Positions 46,515 to 55,998 of a stretch of DNA of 64,000 nucleotides are shown here, piece after piece. Position numbers and translations under genes: made by a program. This stretch comes from Paracoccaceae bacterium (GTDB lineage: Bacteria; Pseudomonadota; Alphaproteobacteria; Rhodobacterales; Rhodobacteraceae), in contig JACVZW010000073.1 in assembly GCA_014654775.1 (NCBI GenBank), positions 1-64,000 on the forward strand. Reading direction: 5' to 3'. The stretch's first letter is position 1; each line of letters begins with the position of its first letter. The notes beneath the pieces are model-generated. The model was not told where the DNA came from. It ran no database searches and worked only from the letters and a program-made list of their open reading frames with translations.

Positions 46515-46972
46515 TATTCGGGGGCCGCGCAGCCACCCAGTTGCGACCCCAAGGCCCGTGTCAGCACGGCCTCCCGCGACAGGCCGGCCTCCATCAGGAA
46601 GTCGGCCTGCTCCCCATAGGCTTCTGCCTCCAGCGCGGCAGGGCAGGGGACGGCACGGTCGCGGCCCGCGCGATACTGCGCGGCGTGCACCAATTCATGC
46701 AGCAGAAAGCTCTGGCCATACGCCGTTGCAAGGTCGAGGTCGGGCGCTAGGTCAATCCTTCCCGTCATCGGATCATAGGCCCCGGCCTGTGAACGTTGTA
46801 CTGCCCCGGCCACGGGCAGGGCGAAGGCGATCTCTGGGCAGGCGCTCGACGGCGGATAGCCCAACCGCTCGGCGATCCGCGCCTCCATGTCCATTGCCAT
46901 CGCACAGAGGTCGCTCGCCAGCGCGGGCGCGGGGAACAGCAAGGCAAGGCTCAGGATCAGGCTGCGTGTCAT
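46511..46972 (-). CDS. Exported DUF6647-like protein with HExxH motif
   Basis: A 153-aa protein with a signal peptide (1-19, SLILSLALLFPAPALA). The mature part has a zinc-protease-like LLHELVHAAQYRAG at about residues 90-103 (HELVH) followed by a glutamate-rich helix EAEAYGEQADFL, as in short gluzincin-like folds. Four cysteines could make disulfides. It may be a small periplasmic metallopeptidase, but activity is not shown. The match to DUF6647 is from memory. It overlaps the lpd end by 4 bases and is divergent from an MFS gene. Confidence 0.75.
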   Translation of the reverse strand: MTRSLILSLALLFPAPALASDLCAMAMDMEARIAERLGYPPSSACPEIAFALPVAGAVQRSQAGAYDPMTGRIDLAPDLDLATAYGQSFLLHELVHAAQYRAGRDRAVPCPAALEAEAYGEQADFLMEAGLSREAVLTRALGSQLGGCAAPEY

Positions 46973-47091
46973 CCAGATGATGCTAAACCGTTGTCTTTCC
47001 GTTGCAAGACCTTCATCCGTATGTCATCCGCCCCGGCTTGCAGCCCTTCGCCCCCCGTCCTAGGGTCGGCCCCCGACACAGGCAGGGCGAC

Positions 47092-48255
47092 ATGCGCATC
47101 CTTTTCACCATCCTCGCCCTCTGGCTGGCGGGCCTCGGCTCAGCCGCGCAATTCGGCAAGCTGTCGGTGGCCTTCGACCTGATGGCCGCGCGCTATCCGG
47201 AACAGGGCGCGGCGGGGATCGGGCTGATCGTGTCCATCGTCGGGATCGTGGGACTGATCTTCGGCACCACGGCAGGGCTTCTAGTCGCCCGCATCGGCCC
47301 TCGCCGCGCCATCGTCGCGGCAATGACGCTGGGCGCGATTGTCTCGGCCATGCAGACCCTTCCGTTGCCTTATGCAGCGCTGATTCTGACCCGCGTGCTG
47401 GAAGGGGTGTCCCACCTCGCCATCGTGGTGGTCGGTCCAACGATGATCGCAGGCATCGCCCCGCTGCGCCATCAAGGCCTTGCTATGACCCTGTGGAGCA
47501 GCTTCTTCGGCGTGACCTATGCGCTTCTGGCCGTGATCGGCCCCCCGCTTTTGGCCGAAGGCAGCATCGCGCCGCTCTTCCTGACCCACGCCATCTGGAT
47601 GGCGGCACTCGCCCTTGTCCTGCGCGCGCTCCTGCCGCCCGATCCACCCGCGCCGAGCCTGACCATGGGCAGTGGTCTGATCGCGCAGCATGTCGCCATC
47701 TACGCCTCCCCCCGCATCGCGGCCCCGGCGCTCGGCTTTGTGTTCTACACGGCGCTCTATGTGGCTGTGCTGACGCTGCTGCCCCCGCTTTTGCCCGAAG
47801 GACAGCGCGCGCTGGCTGCAGCTGGTATGCCGCTCTTCTCCATCGCCGTTTCCCTCACCCTTGGTGTCTGGGGCCTGCGCTACATGACCGCGGTGCAAAT
47901 GGTTCAGGCGGGCTATGCGATGGGCGTTCTGGCAACAGGGCTGCTTTGGGCCGGTTGGGGGGCGGGTGACTTTGCTCTGATTGCCGCCTTCCTGCTGGCA
48001 GGCGCGATGGGCATCGTGCAGGGGGCCAGCTTCGCTTCCATCCCCGAACTGAATCCGGGCGCTGAAGACCGCGCGCGCGCTTCGGGCGCTGTGGCGCAAC
48101 TTGGCAATGTCGGTACCACCACCGGGACGCCATTGCTGGCACTTATGATTGGCGCGATGGGGCCCATGGGCCTCATCGCCTTTTGCCTGCCGCTCTGCCT
48201 TGCGGGCATCACGGCGCATGCGCTTCAGGCGCGACGTCGTGCCCGTCAGGCGTGA
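47092..48255 (+). CDS. MFS transporter (CynX/NimT-like)
   Basis: A 387-aa membrane protein with about twelve hydrophobic segments. It starts MRILFTILALWLAGLGSAAQ followed by KLSVAFDLMAARYPE, has RIGPRRAIV as MFS motif A, and GTPLLALMIGAMGP near the end, similar to CynX/NimT or other small-anion and drug carriers. The substrate is not readable. The ATG at 47092 follows GGCAGGGCGA; the frame is open 30 codons further upstream but without hydrophobic residues. It is convergent with the rhodanese gene (10 bases of overlap). Confidence 0.8.
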   Translation: MRILFTILALWLAGLGSAAQFGKLSVAFDLMAARYPEQGAAGIGLIVSIVGIVGLIFGTTAGLLVARIGPRRAIVAAMTLGAIVSAMQTLPLPYAALILTRVLEGVSHLAIVVVGPTMIAGIAPLRHQGLAMTLWSSFFGVTYALLAVIGPPLLAEGSIAPLFLTHAIWMAALALVLRALLPPDPPAPSLTMGSGLIAQHVAIYASPRIAAPALGFVFYTALYVAVLTLLPPLLPEGQRALAAAGMPLFSIAVSLTLGVWGLRYMTAVQMVQAGYAMGVLATGLLWAGWGAGDFALIAAFLLAGAMGIVQGASFASIPELNPGAEDRARASGAVAQLGNVGTTTGTPLLALMIGAMGPMGLIAFCLPLCLAGITAHALQARRRARQA

Positions 48256-48581
48256 CGCTGCACCTCGCCGCCGCAGCCGCACCAATCGCCGAACCCGCCG
48301 ATGTTCACCGCCTCATGCCCGAACTGCTCCAGCAGAGCGACCGCTCGGCCCGCCCGTGCCCCGGCAGCACAGAACACCGCCACCGGCTTGCCCGCCAAGC
48401 GCTTGTCGTAATCCGGCGACCGCGGATCGGCCTTCAGCGGCAAGAGGCCCAGCGGGATATGCACCGCCCCCTTTGCCGTGCCCGACGCCGAGACCTCGCC
48501 CATTTCGCGAACGTCAAGCAGCGTCAACTGTCCCTGCTTCGCAAGATCGATGGCTTGCGGAACCGAAGTGATGGTGATCAT
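48246..48581 (-). CDS. Rhodanese-like sulfurtransferase
   Basis: A single-domain rhodanese of 111 aa. The active-site loop is VFCAAGARAGRA with the persulfide-forming cysteine near residue 71. The N-terminal LLDVREMGEVSASGTAKGAVHIP is typical. The C-terminal GFGDWCGCGGEV adds two more cysteines. AAGGA six bases before the ATG at 48581 fixes the start. The upstream region has a perfect 7-base inverted repeat (48615-48640), which suggests control by a sulfide-sensing repressor. It probably handles sulfane sulfur in the cytoplasm. A DUF2892 gene, often linked to rhodanese, lies 3 kb away. Confidence 0.9.
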   Translation of the reverse strand: MITITSVPQAIDLAKQGQLTLLDVREMGEVSASGTAKGAVHIPLGLLPLKADPRSPDYDKRLAGKPVAVFCAAGARAGRAVALLEQFGHEAVNIGGFGDWCGCGGEVQRHA

Positions 48582-48614
48582 CGCATGTCCTTTCATAGGG
48601 AAACTCTTGCACCC

Positions 48615-48640
48615 TACATATGCAAAAGAAAGAATATGTA
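48615..48640. promoter_or_regulatory. Candidate operator (perfect inverted repeat) upstream of rhodanese
   Basis: TACATAT and ATATGTA are separated by 12 A-rich bases. The location, 34 bases upstream of the rhodanese ATG, fits a promoter-overlapping repressor site, for example of the ArsR-type SqrR/BigR family. It also lies in the shared region with uvrA. Confidence 0.5.
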
Positions 48641-48698
48641 AAGAGCCCAGTGACGCAGCACGAGAAAGCGGGGCAGGAGCCCGCACGCAACTCCTTAT

Positions 48699-48713
48699 GT
48701 TCACTCATTGTTC
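48699..48713. promoter_or_regulatory. LexA (SOS) box of uvrA
   Basis: GTTC-ACTCATT-GTTC is an exact match to the alphaproteobacterial LexA recognition pattern GTTC-N7-GTTC. It ends 66 bases before the uvrA start codon, so uvrA is expected to be induced by DNA damage. Confidence 0.88.
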
Positions 48714-48779
48714 ACATTTTAGGATTGGAGACTCGGCCACGATGCCCTATCTCTCGTCCATTCGTCCGGGGGAATGGGC

Positions 48780-51638
48780 ATGGCCGAACAGAAGTTCATC
48801 GAAGTGCGCGGTGCGCGCGAACACAATCTGAAGGGCGTCGATCTCGACATCCCGCGCGATCAGCTTGTGGTCATCACTGGCCTTTCCGGCTCCGGCAAGT
48901 CCTCGCTTGCCTTCGACACGATCTATGCCGAAGGGCAGCGGCGGTATGTCGAGTCGCTTTCGGCCTATGCGCGGCAATTCCTCGACATGATGGGCAAGCC
49001 GGATGTCGACCACATCTCCGGCCTCTCGCCCGCCATTTCCATCGAACAGAAGACGACGTCGAAGAACCCCCGGTCCACCGTCGGCACGGTGACGGAGATC
49101 TACGATTACCTCCGCCTTCTCTTCGCCCGCGTGGGAACGCCCTACAGCCCTGCCACAGGCCTGCCCATCACCGCGATGCAGGTGCAGGATATGGTGGATG
49201 CGGTCATGGCCATGCCGGAAGGCACACGCGCCTATCTGCTGGCCCCGATCGTTCGCGACCGGAAGGGGGAGTACAAGAAGGAATTCCTCGACCTGCGCAA
49301 GCAGGGCTTCCAGCGGGTCAAAGTCGACGGGCAGTTCTACGAGCTTGAGGAACCGCCCACACTCGACAAGAAATTCCGCCACGACATTGACGTCGTGGTC
49401 GACCGGATCGTCGTGCGCGAGGGGCTGGAGACGCGGCTGGCCGACAGTTTCCGAACCGCGCTCGACCTTGCCGATGGCATCGCCATCCTTGAAACCGCCC
49501 CGGCGGAGGGCGACCCCGAACGCATCACCTATTCGGAAAACTTCGCCTGCCCCGTGTCGGGCTTTACCATCTCCGAAATCGAACCTCGGCTTTTCTCCTT
49601 CAACGCGCCCTTCGGCGCCTGCCCGGCCTGCGACGGGCTGGGGGTGGAGTTGTTCTTCGACGACCGCCTCGTTGTCCCCGATCAGGGCCTGACCCTGATG
49701 CAAGGGGCACTCGCCCCTTGGGCCAAGTCGAAAAGCCCCTACTTCACGCAGACGATACAAGCCCTTGCAAAGCATTACGAATTCGACGCCAAGAAGAAAT
49801 GGAAAGACCTGCCCGCCCATGTGCAGCAACTCTTTCTCTATGGGTCGGGCGAGGAAGAAATCCGTTTCCGCTATGACGAAGGCGGCCGCATCTACGAAGT
49901 GTCGCGCGTCTTCGAAGGCGTCATCCCCAACATGGAACGCCGCTACCGCGAGACGGACAGCGCGTGGGTCCGTGAGGAGTTCGAACGCTACCAGAACAAC
50001 CGCAACTGCGGCACCTGCCACGGCTACCGACTGAAGCCCGAAGCGCTGGCCGTCAAGATCGCGGGCCTGCATGTCGGCGAGGTTGTCCGCATGTCGATCA
50101 AAGAGGCCTATGCTTGGATCGGCACGGTCCCCGACCACCTCACGAACCAGAAGAATGAAATCGCCCGGGCGATCCTCAAGGAAATCCGTGAACGCCTTGG
50201 TTTCCTTGTGAATGTCGGCCTCGACTACCTCACGCTCAGCCGCAACGCAGGCACCCTGTCTGGCGGGGAATCGCAGCGCATCCGACTGGCCTCGCAGATC
50301 GGATCGGGGTTGACGGGCGTCCTCTACGTCCTCGACGAACCCTCCATCGGCCTGCACCAGCGCGACAATGACCGCCTTCTGACCACGCTCAAGAACCTGC
50401 GCGATCAGGGGAACACGGTCCTTGTTGTCGAACATGATGAAGACGCGATCCGCGAGGCGGATTATGTCTTCGACATCGGTCCCGGCGCGGGCGTTCATGG
50501 TGGCCGCGTCGTCAGCCACGGCACGCCCGAACAGGTGGCCGCCGATCCGGTCAGCCTGACAGGCCAATACCTGTCCGGCCAACGCGAGATTGCGGTGCCG
50601 AAGACCCGCCGCAGCGGCAATGGCAAGAAGCTGACTGTCGTGGGGGCCACCGGCAACAACCTCAAGAACGTCACCATCGATTTCCCCTTGGGCAAGTTCG
50701 TCTGCGTGACGGGCGTCTCCGGCGGCGGGAAGTCCACCCTGACGATCGAGACGCTGTTCAAGACCGCCGCCATGCGCCTGAACGGCGCGCGAGAAACCCC
50801 GGCGCCCTGCGAAACGATCAAGGGTTTCGAACATCTGGACAAGGTCATTGATATCGACCAACGGCCCATCGGGCGGACTCCGCGTTCAAATCCGGCCACT
50901 TACACGGGGGCCTTCACGCCCATCCGCGACTGGTTCGCGGGCTTGCCGGAATCCAAGGCGCGCGGTTACCAACCCGGACGCTTCAGCTTCAACGTGAAGG
51001 GCGGGCGCTGCGAGGCCTGTCAGGGCGACGGCGTCATCAAGATCGAGATGCACTTCCTGCCTGATGTCTACGTCACCTGCGAAACCTGCAAGGGCCATCG
51101 CTACAACCGTGAAACGTTGGAAATAAAGTTCAAGACCAAAAGCATATCAGACGTTCTTGATATGACCTGCGAAGATGCCCAAGGCTTCTTTCAGGCTGTG
51201 CCCGCGATCCGTGAAAAGATGGACGCGCTTTGCCAGGTGGGACTTGGCTACATCAAGGTCGGTCAGCAGGCCACCACCCTGTCAGGGGGCGAGGCACAGC
51301 GTGTGAAACTGTCCAAGGAACTGTCGCGTCGCGCCACGGGGCGCACGCTCTATATCCTCGATGAACCGACAACCGGCCTGCATTTCGAGGATGTGCGCAA
51401 GCTCTTGGAAGTGCTGCATGAACTGGTCGATCAGGGCAACACGGTTGTGGTGATCGAACACAACCTCGACGTCATCAAGACCGCCGATTGGATCATCGAC
51501 ATCGGCCCCGAAGGCGGCGATGGCGGGGGCGAGATTGTGGCGACCGGCACGCCGGAAGAGGTGGCCAAAGTCGAACGCAGCCATACAGGGCGCTATCTGC
51601 GCGACATGCTGAAACCGCGTCGCGTGGCCGCGGAATGA
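48780..51638 (+). CDS. uvrA: Excinuclease ABC subunit A
   Basis: Damage-recognition ATPase of nucleotide excision repair (952 aa). It has two ABC modules: Walker [14 protein letters not shown] in the first and [10 protein letters not shown] in the second, signature motifs [12 protein letters not shown] and [12 protein letters not shown], and Walker B segments [10 protein letters not shown] and [10 protein letters not shown]. Zinc-finger cysteines occur as CPAC (first zinc module) and CEAC..CETC (second). Of two ATGs at 48774 and 48780, the GGGGGA Shine-Dalgarno is spaced correctly only for 48780. A LexA box lies upstream and a bidirectional terminator downstream. Confidence 0.97.
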   Translation: MAEQKFIEVRGAREHNLKGVDLDIPRDQLVVITGLSGSGKSSLAFDTIYAEGQRRYVESLSAYARQFLDMMGKPDVDHISGLSPAISIEQKTTSKNPRSTVGTVTEIYDYLRLLFARVGTPYSPATGLPITAMQVQDMVDAVMAMPEGTRAYLLAPIVRDRKGEYKKEFLDLRKQGFQRVKVDGQFYELEEPPTLDKKFRHDIDVVVDRIVVREGLETRLADSFRTALDLADGIAILETAPAEGDPERITYSENFACPVSGFTISEIEPRLFSFNAPFGACPACDGLGVELFFDDRLVVPDQGLTLMQGALAPWAKSKSPYFTQTIQALAKHYEFDAKKKWKDLPAHVQQLFLYGSGEEEIRFRYDEGGRIYEVSRVFEGVIPNMERRYRETDSAWVREEFERYQNNRNCGTCHGYRLKPEALAVKIAGLHVGEVVRMSIKEAYAWIGTVPDHLTNQKNEIARAILKEIRERLGFLVNVGLDYLTLSRNAGTLSGGESQRIRLASQIGSGLTGVLYVLDEPSIGLHQRDNDRLLTTLKNLRDQGNTVLVVEHDEDAIREADYVFDIGPGAGVHGGRVVSHGTPEQVAADPVSLTGQYLSGQREIAVPKTRRSGNGKKLTVVGATGNNLKNVTIDFPLGKFVCVTGVSGGGKSTLTIETLFKTAAMRLNGARETPAPCETIKGFEHLDKVIDIDQRPIGRTPRSNPATYTGAFTPIRDWFAGLPESKARGYQPGRFSFNVKGGRCEACQGDGVIKIEMHFLPDVYVTCETCKGHRYNRETLEIKFKTKSISDVLDMTCEDAQGFFQAVPAIREKMDALCQVGLGYIKVGQQATTLSGGEAQRVKLSKELSRRATGRTLYILDEPTTGLHFEDVRKLLEVLHELVDQGNTVVVIEHNLDVIKTADWIIDIGPEGGDGGGEIVATGTPEEVAKVERSHTGRYLRDMLKPRRVAAE

Positions 51639-51639
51639 C

Positions 51640-51668
51640 AAAGGCGCCGCCCCACGGGTGGCGCCTTT
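51640..51668. terminator. Bidirectional terminator between uvrA and the DUF2892 gene
   Basis: AAAGGCGCC pairs with GGCGCCTTT around an 11-base GC-rich loop, with A and T runs on both sides. It closes both convergent transcripts. Confidence 0.75.
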
Positions 51669-51690
51669 CCCTTTATCGACAGAGGCTGCC

Positions 51691-51897
51691 TCAGGCCTTC
51701 TTCATCGGGCAGGTCGAAAGCCCAAGGATCGAATAAAGCGGGCAGGACGACATCAGGCCCGTCGCCAGCGGCACGATCCCGATCAGATAGGCCCAACGAT
51801 AGGTCGCTTCGGCATTCAGGAAGAACCCGGCCAGCAGCGCAAGGCCGACGACGATCCGCAGCACGCGATCAATACCACCGACATTTTTCTTGAACAT
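51691..51897 (-). CDS. DUF2892 (YgaP-like transmembrane) small membrane protein
   Basis: A 68-aa protein with two membrane helices (RVLRIVVGLALLAGFF and YLIGIVPLATGLMSS) joined by a short loop, opening with KKNVGGIDR and ending in CPLYSILGLSTCPMKKA. This CPLY...CP pattern is the DUF2892 hallmark; the domain is fused to rhodanese in YgaP. The ATG at 51897 (GGGAACC upstream) is preferred over 51951, because the residues before it are not membrane-protein-like. A rhodanese gene lies 3 kb away, and a Crp/Fnr gene is immediately upstream. Confidence 0.85.
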   Translation of the reverse strand: MFKKNVGGIDRVLRIVVGLALLAGFFLNAEATYRWAYLIGIVPLATGLMSSCPLYSILGLSTCPMKKA

Positions 51898-52029
51898 CTT
51901 GGTTCCCTTTCTGTCCTTTGCCCGGCTGTTCCGGTGCATGAAGGGAAGCATAGCGAATCATGCATGTCTTGTCTGTGACCTTGTCACCCGGTCCGGTGAT
52001 ATAGCGGCGGCATGGGGCAAATCCCCCGA

Positions 52030-52668
52030 TCAACGCCCCGCAGCGCGGCGCAGCGCGGACAGGTCGTGCAGCAGCACCTCGCCCCGATCCGTCGCCACCC
52101 AACCCGACTTGGCAAAGGCGTCCAGCTTGCGCGACACCACTTCGCGTGCCGAACCGATCCGCGCCGCGATTTCCGACTGCGTGGCCCGCACCACGTGGCC
52201 CTCCGCCAGATCAAGCAGCGCCCCAGCCAGCCGCGCCTCCACCCGCCCAAAGGCCACCGCCTCCAGAAGCCGCGTCAGGTCGGCCATCCGCTGCCCGAAG
52301 GACCGCAGCACAAAGCCGCGAAAGGCCGGGTCACGATCCATCAACCGCAGGAACAGCGGCTTGGGGATGGTCACCACCTCTGCCTCGCTCACCGTGGCGG
52401 CGGCGCCGGAATAGGGCTCGTCCCCCAGCAGACCCAGCGTCGTCTGGATGCAGCTTTGCCCCGCCTCTACGGCGTAAAGCAGGATCTCCCGCCCCGTCGG
52501 TCCCGTCAGGAACACCTCGACCCGCCCCGACAGAACCAGCGGAAAACCCTGCGCGCGGTCGCCCGGCGCAAACAAGTCAAGCCCGCGCGGCAATTGCCGC
52601 CGCTGCAACCGTTCCAGTTCCGCCCGCGTCTCGGGCAGGATTGCCCCCAGATCACTAAACCAGTCCAT
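52030..52668 (-). CDS. Crp/Fnr family transcriptional regulator
   Basis: A 212-aa protein. The N-terminal sensor barrel spans about residues 20-120 (FAPGDRAQGFPLVLSGRVEV, then GREILLYAVEAGQSC). The C-terminal winged helix-turn-helix (residues 155-212) contains ATQSEIAARIGSAREVVSRK, whose recognition helix resembles Crp/Fnr sites. Only one cysteine (Cys89-region) is present, so it is not an Fe-S FNR. It stands just upstream of the DUF2892 gene on the same strand, which may be its target. Confidence 0.88.
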   Translation of the reverse strand: MDWFSDLGAILPETRAELERLQRRQLPRGLDLFAPGDRAQGFPLVLSGRVEVFLTGPTGREILLYAVEAGQSCIQTTLGLLGDEPYSGAAATVSEAEVVTIPKPLFLRLMDRDPAFRGFVLRSFGQRMADLTRLLEAVAFGRVEARLAGALLDLAEGHVVRATQSEIAARIGSAREVVSRKLDAFAKSGWVATDRGEVLLHDLSALRRAAGR

Positions 52669-52783
52669 GTCGATATCCACACCTCGGATTGCCGAACTCT
52701 GGCAGGCAAGGGCGCGTGGCATCAAGGGTAGAAAAGCGAAGCGCCCAATTGGCGGCCCTCTGACAGACACGTGATCGCGACGA

Positions 52784-54283
52784 TCAATCCATCTGCTTGA
52801 AGTTGAAGGCTGCGCCTTCCTTGATCCCCGACGGCCAGCGCGAGGTGATCGTCTTGGTGCGCGTATAAAAGCGGAAGGAATCCGGCCCATGCTGGTTCAG
52901 GTCGCCAAAGGCCGATTTCTTCCAGCCCCCGAAGGTGTGATAGGCCAGCGGCACCGGGATCGGAACGTTGATCCCGATCATCCCCACATTCACCCGGTTC
53001 GCGAAATCGCGCGCCGTATCGCCGTCGCGGGTAAAGATCGCGGTCCCGTTGCCATATTCATGGTCCATCGCATAGGCCAACGCCTCTTCATAGGTTTTGG
53101 CGCGGACGGTCGACAGGACGGGTCCGAAGATTTCCTTCTTGTAGATGTCCATGTCGCGGGTGACATGGTCAAAGAGGTGCGGGCCGACAAAGAACCCGTC
53201 CTCGTACCCCTGCAGATTGAAGTTCCGCCCATCGACGACCAGCTTCGCCCCCTGCGCCACGCCGGATTCGACCAGCCGCAGGATGTTCGCCTTCGCCGCC
53301 GCCGTCACCACGGGGCCGTAATCCACATCGTTTCCGGCCGTATAGGGCCCGACCTTCAGCTTCTCGATCCGCGGGATCAGCTTTTCGATCAGCGCATCCG
53401 CCGTCGCATCGCCCACCGGAACGGCGACCGAGATCGCCATGCACCGCTCGCCTGCCGCGCCATAGCCCGCACCGACCAGCGCATCCGCCGCCTGATCCAT
53501 GTCGGCATCCGGCATGATGATCATGTGGTTCTTCGCGCCGCCAAAGCACTGCACCCGCTTGCCGTTGGAACAGCCGCGCCCGTAGATGTATTCCGCGATG
53601 GGGGTGGAGCCGACGAAGCCGATCCCCGCGATATGGGGGTTATCAAGGATCGCATCCACCGCTTCCTTGTCGCCATTAATGACCTGCAGCACGCCATCGG
53701 GCAGCCCTGCCTCTTGCATCAGCTCGGCCAACATCAGCGGCACGGACGGATCACGCTCCGACGGCTTCAGGATGAAGGCATTCCCGCAGGCCAGCGCCGG
53801 GCCCATCTTCCACATCGGGATCATGGCCGGAAAGTTGAAGGGCGTGATCCCTGCCGCAACCCCGATCGGCTGGCGCATGGAATACATGTCGATCCCCGGA
53901 CCTGCGCTGTCGGTGAATTCGCCCTTCAGCATTTGCGGCGCGCCGATGCAGAATTCCATCACTTCCAGCCCACGCTGGATATCGCCCTTGGCGTCCGGAA
54001 TGGTCTTGCCATGCTCAGAGGACAGCGCCTCGGCCAGCTTGTCCATGTCGCGGTTCAGAAGGCGGACAAATTCCATCATCACCCGTGCGCGGCGCTGCGG
54101 GTTGGTCGCGCCCCACTTGACCTGCGCCTTGGCCGCATCGGCGGTGGCTGCGTCAAGCTCTGCCTTCGTCGCCAGCGCGACCTTGGCCTGAACCTCGCCC
54201 GTGGCCGGGTTGAAGACATCTGCAAAGCGGCCCGACTTGCCCGCCACATGCTTGCCGTTGATCCAGTGACCGATCTCTTTCAT
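52784..54283 (-). CDS. mmsA: CoA-acylating methylmalonate-semialdehyde dehydrogenase
   Basis: NAD- and CoA-dependent enzyme making propionyl-CoA or acetyl-CoA from methylmalonate- or malonate-semialdehyde, in valine, inositol and beta-alanine breakdown. The 499-aa protein has GKSGRFADVFNPATGEV, FNFPAMIPMWKMGPALACGN, GFVGSTPIAEYIY, and the catalytic cysteine in GAAGERCMAIS, with ENFGPVL-like EIFGPVLS downstream. The C-terminal end, KSAFGDLNQHGPDSFRFYTR, is specific to the family. The ATG at 54283 follows GGGGGAG. It is divergent from a LysR gene, 107 bases apart. Confidence 0.95.
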   Translation of the reverse strand: MKEIGHWINGKHVAGKSGRFADVFNPATGEVQAKVALATKAELDAATADAAKAQVKWGATNPQRRARVMMEFVRLLNRDMDKLAEALSSEHGKTIPDAKGDIQRGLEVMEFCIGAPQMLKGEFTDSAGPGIDMYSMRQPIGVAAGITPFNFPAMIPMWKMGPALACGNAFILKPSERDPSVPLMLAELMQEAGLPDGVLQVINGDKEAVDAILDNPHIAGIGFVGSTPIAEYIYGRGCSNGKRVQCFGGAKNHMIIMPDADMDQAADALVGAGYGAAGERCMAISVAVPVGDATADALIEKLIPRIEKLKVGPYTAGNDVDYGPVVTAAAKANILRLVESGVAQGAKLVVDGRNFNLQGYEDGFFVGPHLFDHVTRDMDIYKKEIFGPVLSTVRAKTYEEALAYAMDHEYGNGTAIFTRDGDTARDFANRVNVGMIGINVPIPVPLAYHTFGGWKKSAFGDLNQHGPDSFRFYTRTKTITSRWPSGIKEGAAFNFKQMD

Positions 54284-54390
54284 GGGACTCCCCCTCATTT
54301 GCTGGCGGCACAATAGCCTTGCGGAAATGCCGCAAACAGAGGAAAGAATTCAAAGAGGCTTTGCAGAAACGCACGACGCAGGGGCGGAAA

Positions 54391-55272
54391 ATGGATTGGG
54401 ACGACCTTCGCATCTTCCTCGCCGTCGCCCGCAGCGAAAGCCTGTCGGGGGCGGGCAAGCGCCTGAAAATCGACGCCGCCACCGTGGGCCGCCGGATCGC
54501 GCGGCTGGAAGAGGCGATGGGCGCGCGGCTTTTCGCCAAATCCCCCCAAGGCTATGCCCTGACCGAGGAAGGCACCCGCCTTCTGCCCCATGCCGAACGC
54601 GCCGAGACCGCGCTCGACGGCGCGCGCGAGGCGCTTTCGGGTCCCGAAGGCCTGTCTGGCCAGATCCGCATCGGCGCACCGGATGGCTGCGCGAACTACC
54701 TGCTCCCGCAGGTCCTTGCCGGTATCTGCGACGCCAATCCGGGGCTCGAGGTGCAGATCGTCGCACTCCCCCGCGTCTTCAACCTCTCCAAGCGCGAGGC
54801 CGATCTCGCCATCGCCGTCAGCCGCCCAACGGCGGGCCGCCTGACGGTGCAGAAGCTGACCGATTACCACCTGCATCTGGCCGCCCATCCCGACTACCTT
54901 GCCCGCGCCGCGCCGCTGACATCCCCGCAGGACCTGCGCCATCACCGGTTGGTCGGCTATATCCCCGACATGATCCACGACAAGGAACTGGACTACCTCG
55001 CCGAACTGGGGGCGGGCACCGTCGCGCTGGCCTCCAATTCCGTTTCAGTGCAGTTGAACTGGCTGCGCGCCGGGGCAGGGGTGGGCGTGGTGCATGACTT
55101 CGCCCGTCCCGCCGCGCCGGAACTGGTGCAGGTCATTCCCGATCAGGTGGCGCTCACCCGCAGCTTCTGGCTGATCCGCCATGCCGATGACGGCCGCGTG
55201 GCGCGGCTCAACCGCTTTGCCGATCTCCTCGCTCAGGGACTACGGCGCGAGGTGGCACGGCTGGAAGCCTAG
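54391..55272 (+). CDS. LysR family transcriptional regulator
   Basis: A 293-aa regulator with the N-terminal winged helix-turn-helix (residues 2-60: WDDLRIFLAVARSESLSGAG, then TVGRRIARLEEAMGARLF) and a C-terminal effector-binding domain. It is divergent from mmsA with about 107 bases between, and LysR proteins usually control the divergent gene, so I infer it regulates mmsA; the inducer would be a catabolite of valine or related compounds. The frame is open 24 codons upstream, but the ATG at 54391 follows GGGGCGG and gives the family N-terminus. The stop overlaps the next convergent gene by 4 bases. Confidence 0.92.
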   Translation: MDWDDLRIFLAVARSESLSGAGKRLKIDAATVGRRIARLEEAMGARLFAKSPQGYALTEEGTRLLPHAERAETALDGAREALSGPEGLSGQIRIGAPDGCANYLLPQVLAGICDANPGLEVQIVALPRVFNLSKREADLAIAVSRPTAGRLTVQKLTDYHLHLAAHPDYLARAAPLTSPQDLRHHRLVGYIPDMIHDKELDYLAELGAGTVALASNSVSVQLNWLRAGAGVGVVHDFARPAAPELVQVIPDQVALTRSFWLIRHADDGRVARLNRFADLLAQGLRREVARLEA

Positions 55273-55871
55273 TCTAGGCAGGAAGGGTAGGGCGGTGCCT
55301 CCCCCTCTCTCACCGGGCAAAGCCGCAACCCCAGCACTGTCACACCCCGCACCTGCCACAGGCCCGGCTCCGGCTGCAGCGGTTCATCGACGGCCGGGCC
55401 GCGCGCGGCCCATTGCAGCGTGAAGACATCCTCACCCGACAGGGCCACAAGGATCAGCGCGGTCTCCGACTGCCCGCTCCCCGCATCCCCGCAGGAAAAG
55501 GCCAAAAGATGCGCGGCCTCGGCCCCGTCCACCGGCTGCACGCCTTCGTCCGATCCCCAGAATGTCGTGGGGCAGGCCGCCTGAAACCCGTCGCCGATCC
55601 GCAATCCCATCTCGAGGGGGGTGCCCATCTCCTGCGCCATGCCCCGCGCCGCCGACAGGGTGATCATCTGCGACCAGTCATCGACCGTCTCGCCTTCGGG
55701 CAGGAATTCCAGAATGTAGGTCCCATTGGCCTTACGTTCCGTCGCCGCTGCAAAGCCTGCTGGCAAGGGAAAGGAAACGATCCGCCCATAGGCTTGTGTC
55801 GTGGCGGTCATCTCCTCGGCCGCCACAGGCAGCGCTAAGGTCGCCGCCATCAAGAAACCCACCCACCGCAT
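55269..55871 (-). CDS. Exported hypothetical protein
   Basis: A 200-aa protein with a signal peptide (1-18, VGFLMAATLALPVAAE). I do not recognise the family. The mature part contains GRIVSFPLPAGFAAATER and WSQMITLSAARGMAQEM, with three cysteines that could pair. A GGAGG six bases before the ATG at 55871 is clear; a GTG at 55889 is also in frame. It is convergent with the LysR gene, with 4 bases of overlap. It probably acts in the periplasm. Confidence 0.7.
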   Translation of the reverse strand: MRWVGFLMAATLALPVAAEEMTATTQAYGRIVSFPLPAGFAAATERKANGTYILEFLPEGETVDDWSQMITLSAARGMAQEMGTPLEMGLRIGDGFQAACPTTFWGSDEGVQPVDGAEAAHLLAFSCGDAGSGQSETALILVALSGEDVFTLQWAARGPAVDEPLQPEPGLWQVRGVTVLGLRLCPVREGEAPPYPSCLD

Positions 55872-55998
55872 ACCATACCTCCACCGCACGGCGGTTAGTC
55901 TGTCCCGCCTGCCGGACCCTGTAAAGACCCACGCTTTCGTTGACAGACGCCCCGACCGCGCGCACCATCAAAATGACAACGAGGGAAGGGAGGAGCCC

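Noticed and set aside
48747-50861. 704-codon minus-strand frame opposite uvrA
   Set aside because: Antisense shadow; uvrA on the plus strand has all ABC motifs.
52889-54316. 475-codon plus-strand frame opposite mmsA
   Set aside because: Antisense shadow with no domain; the aldehyde dehydrogenase on the minus strand is complete.
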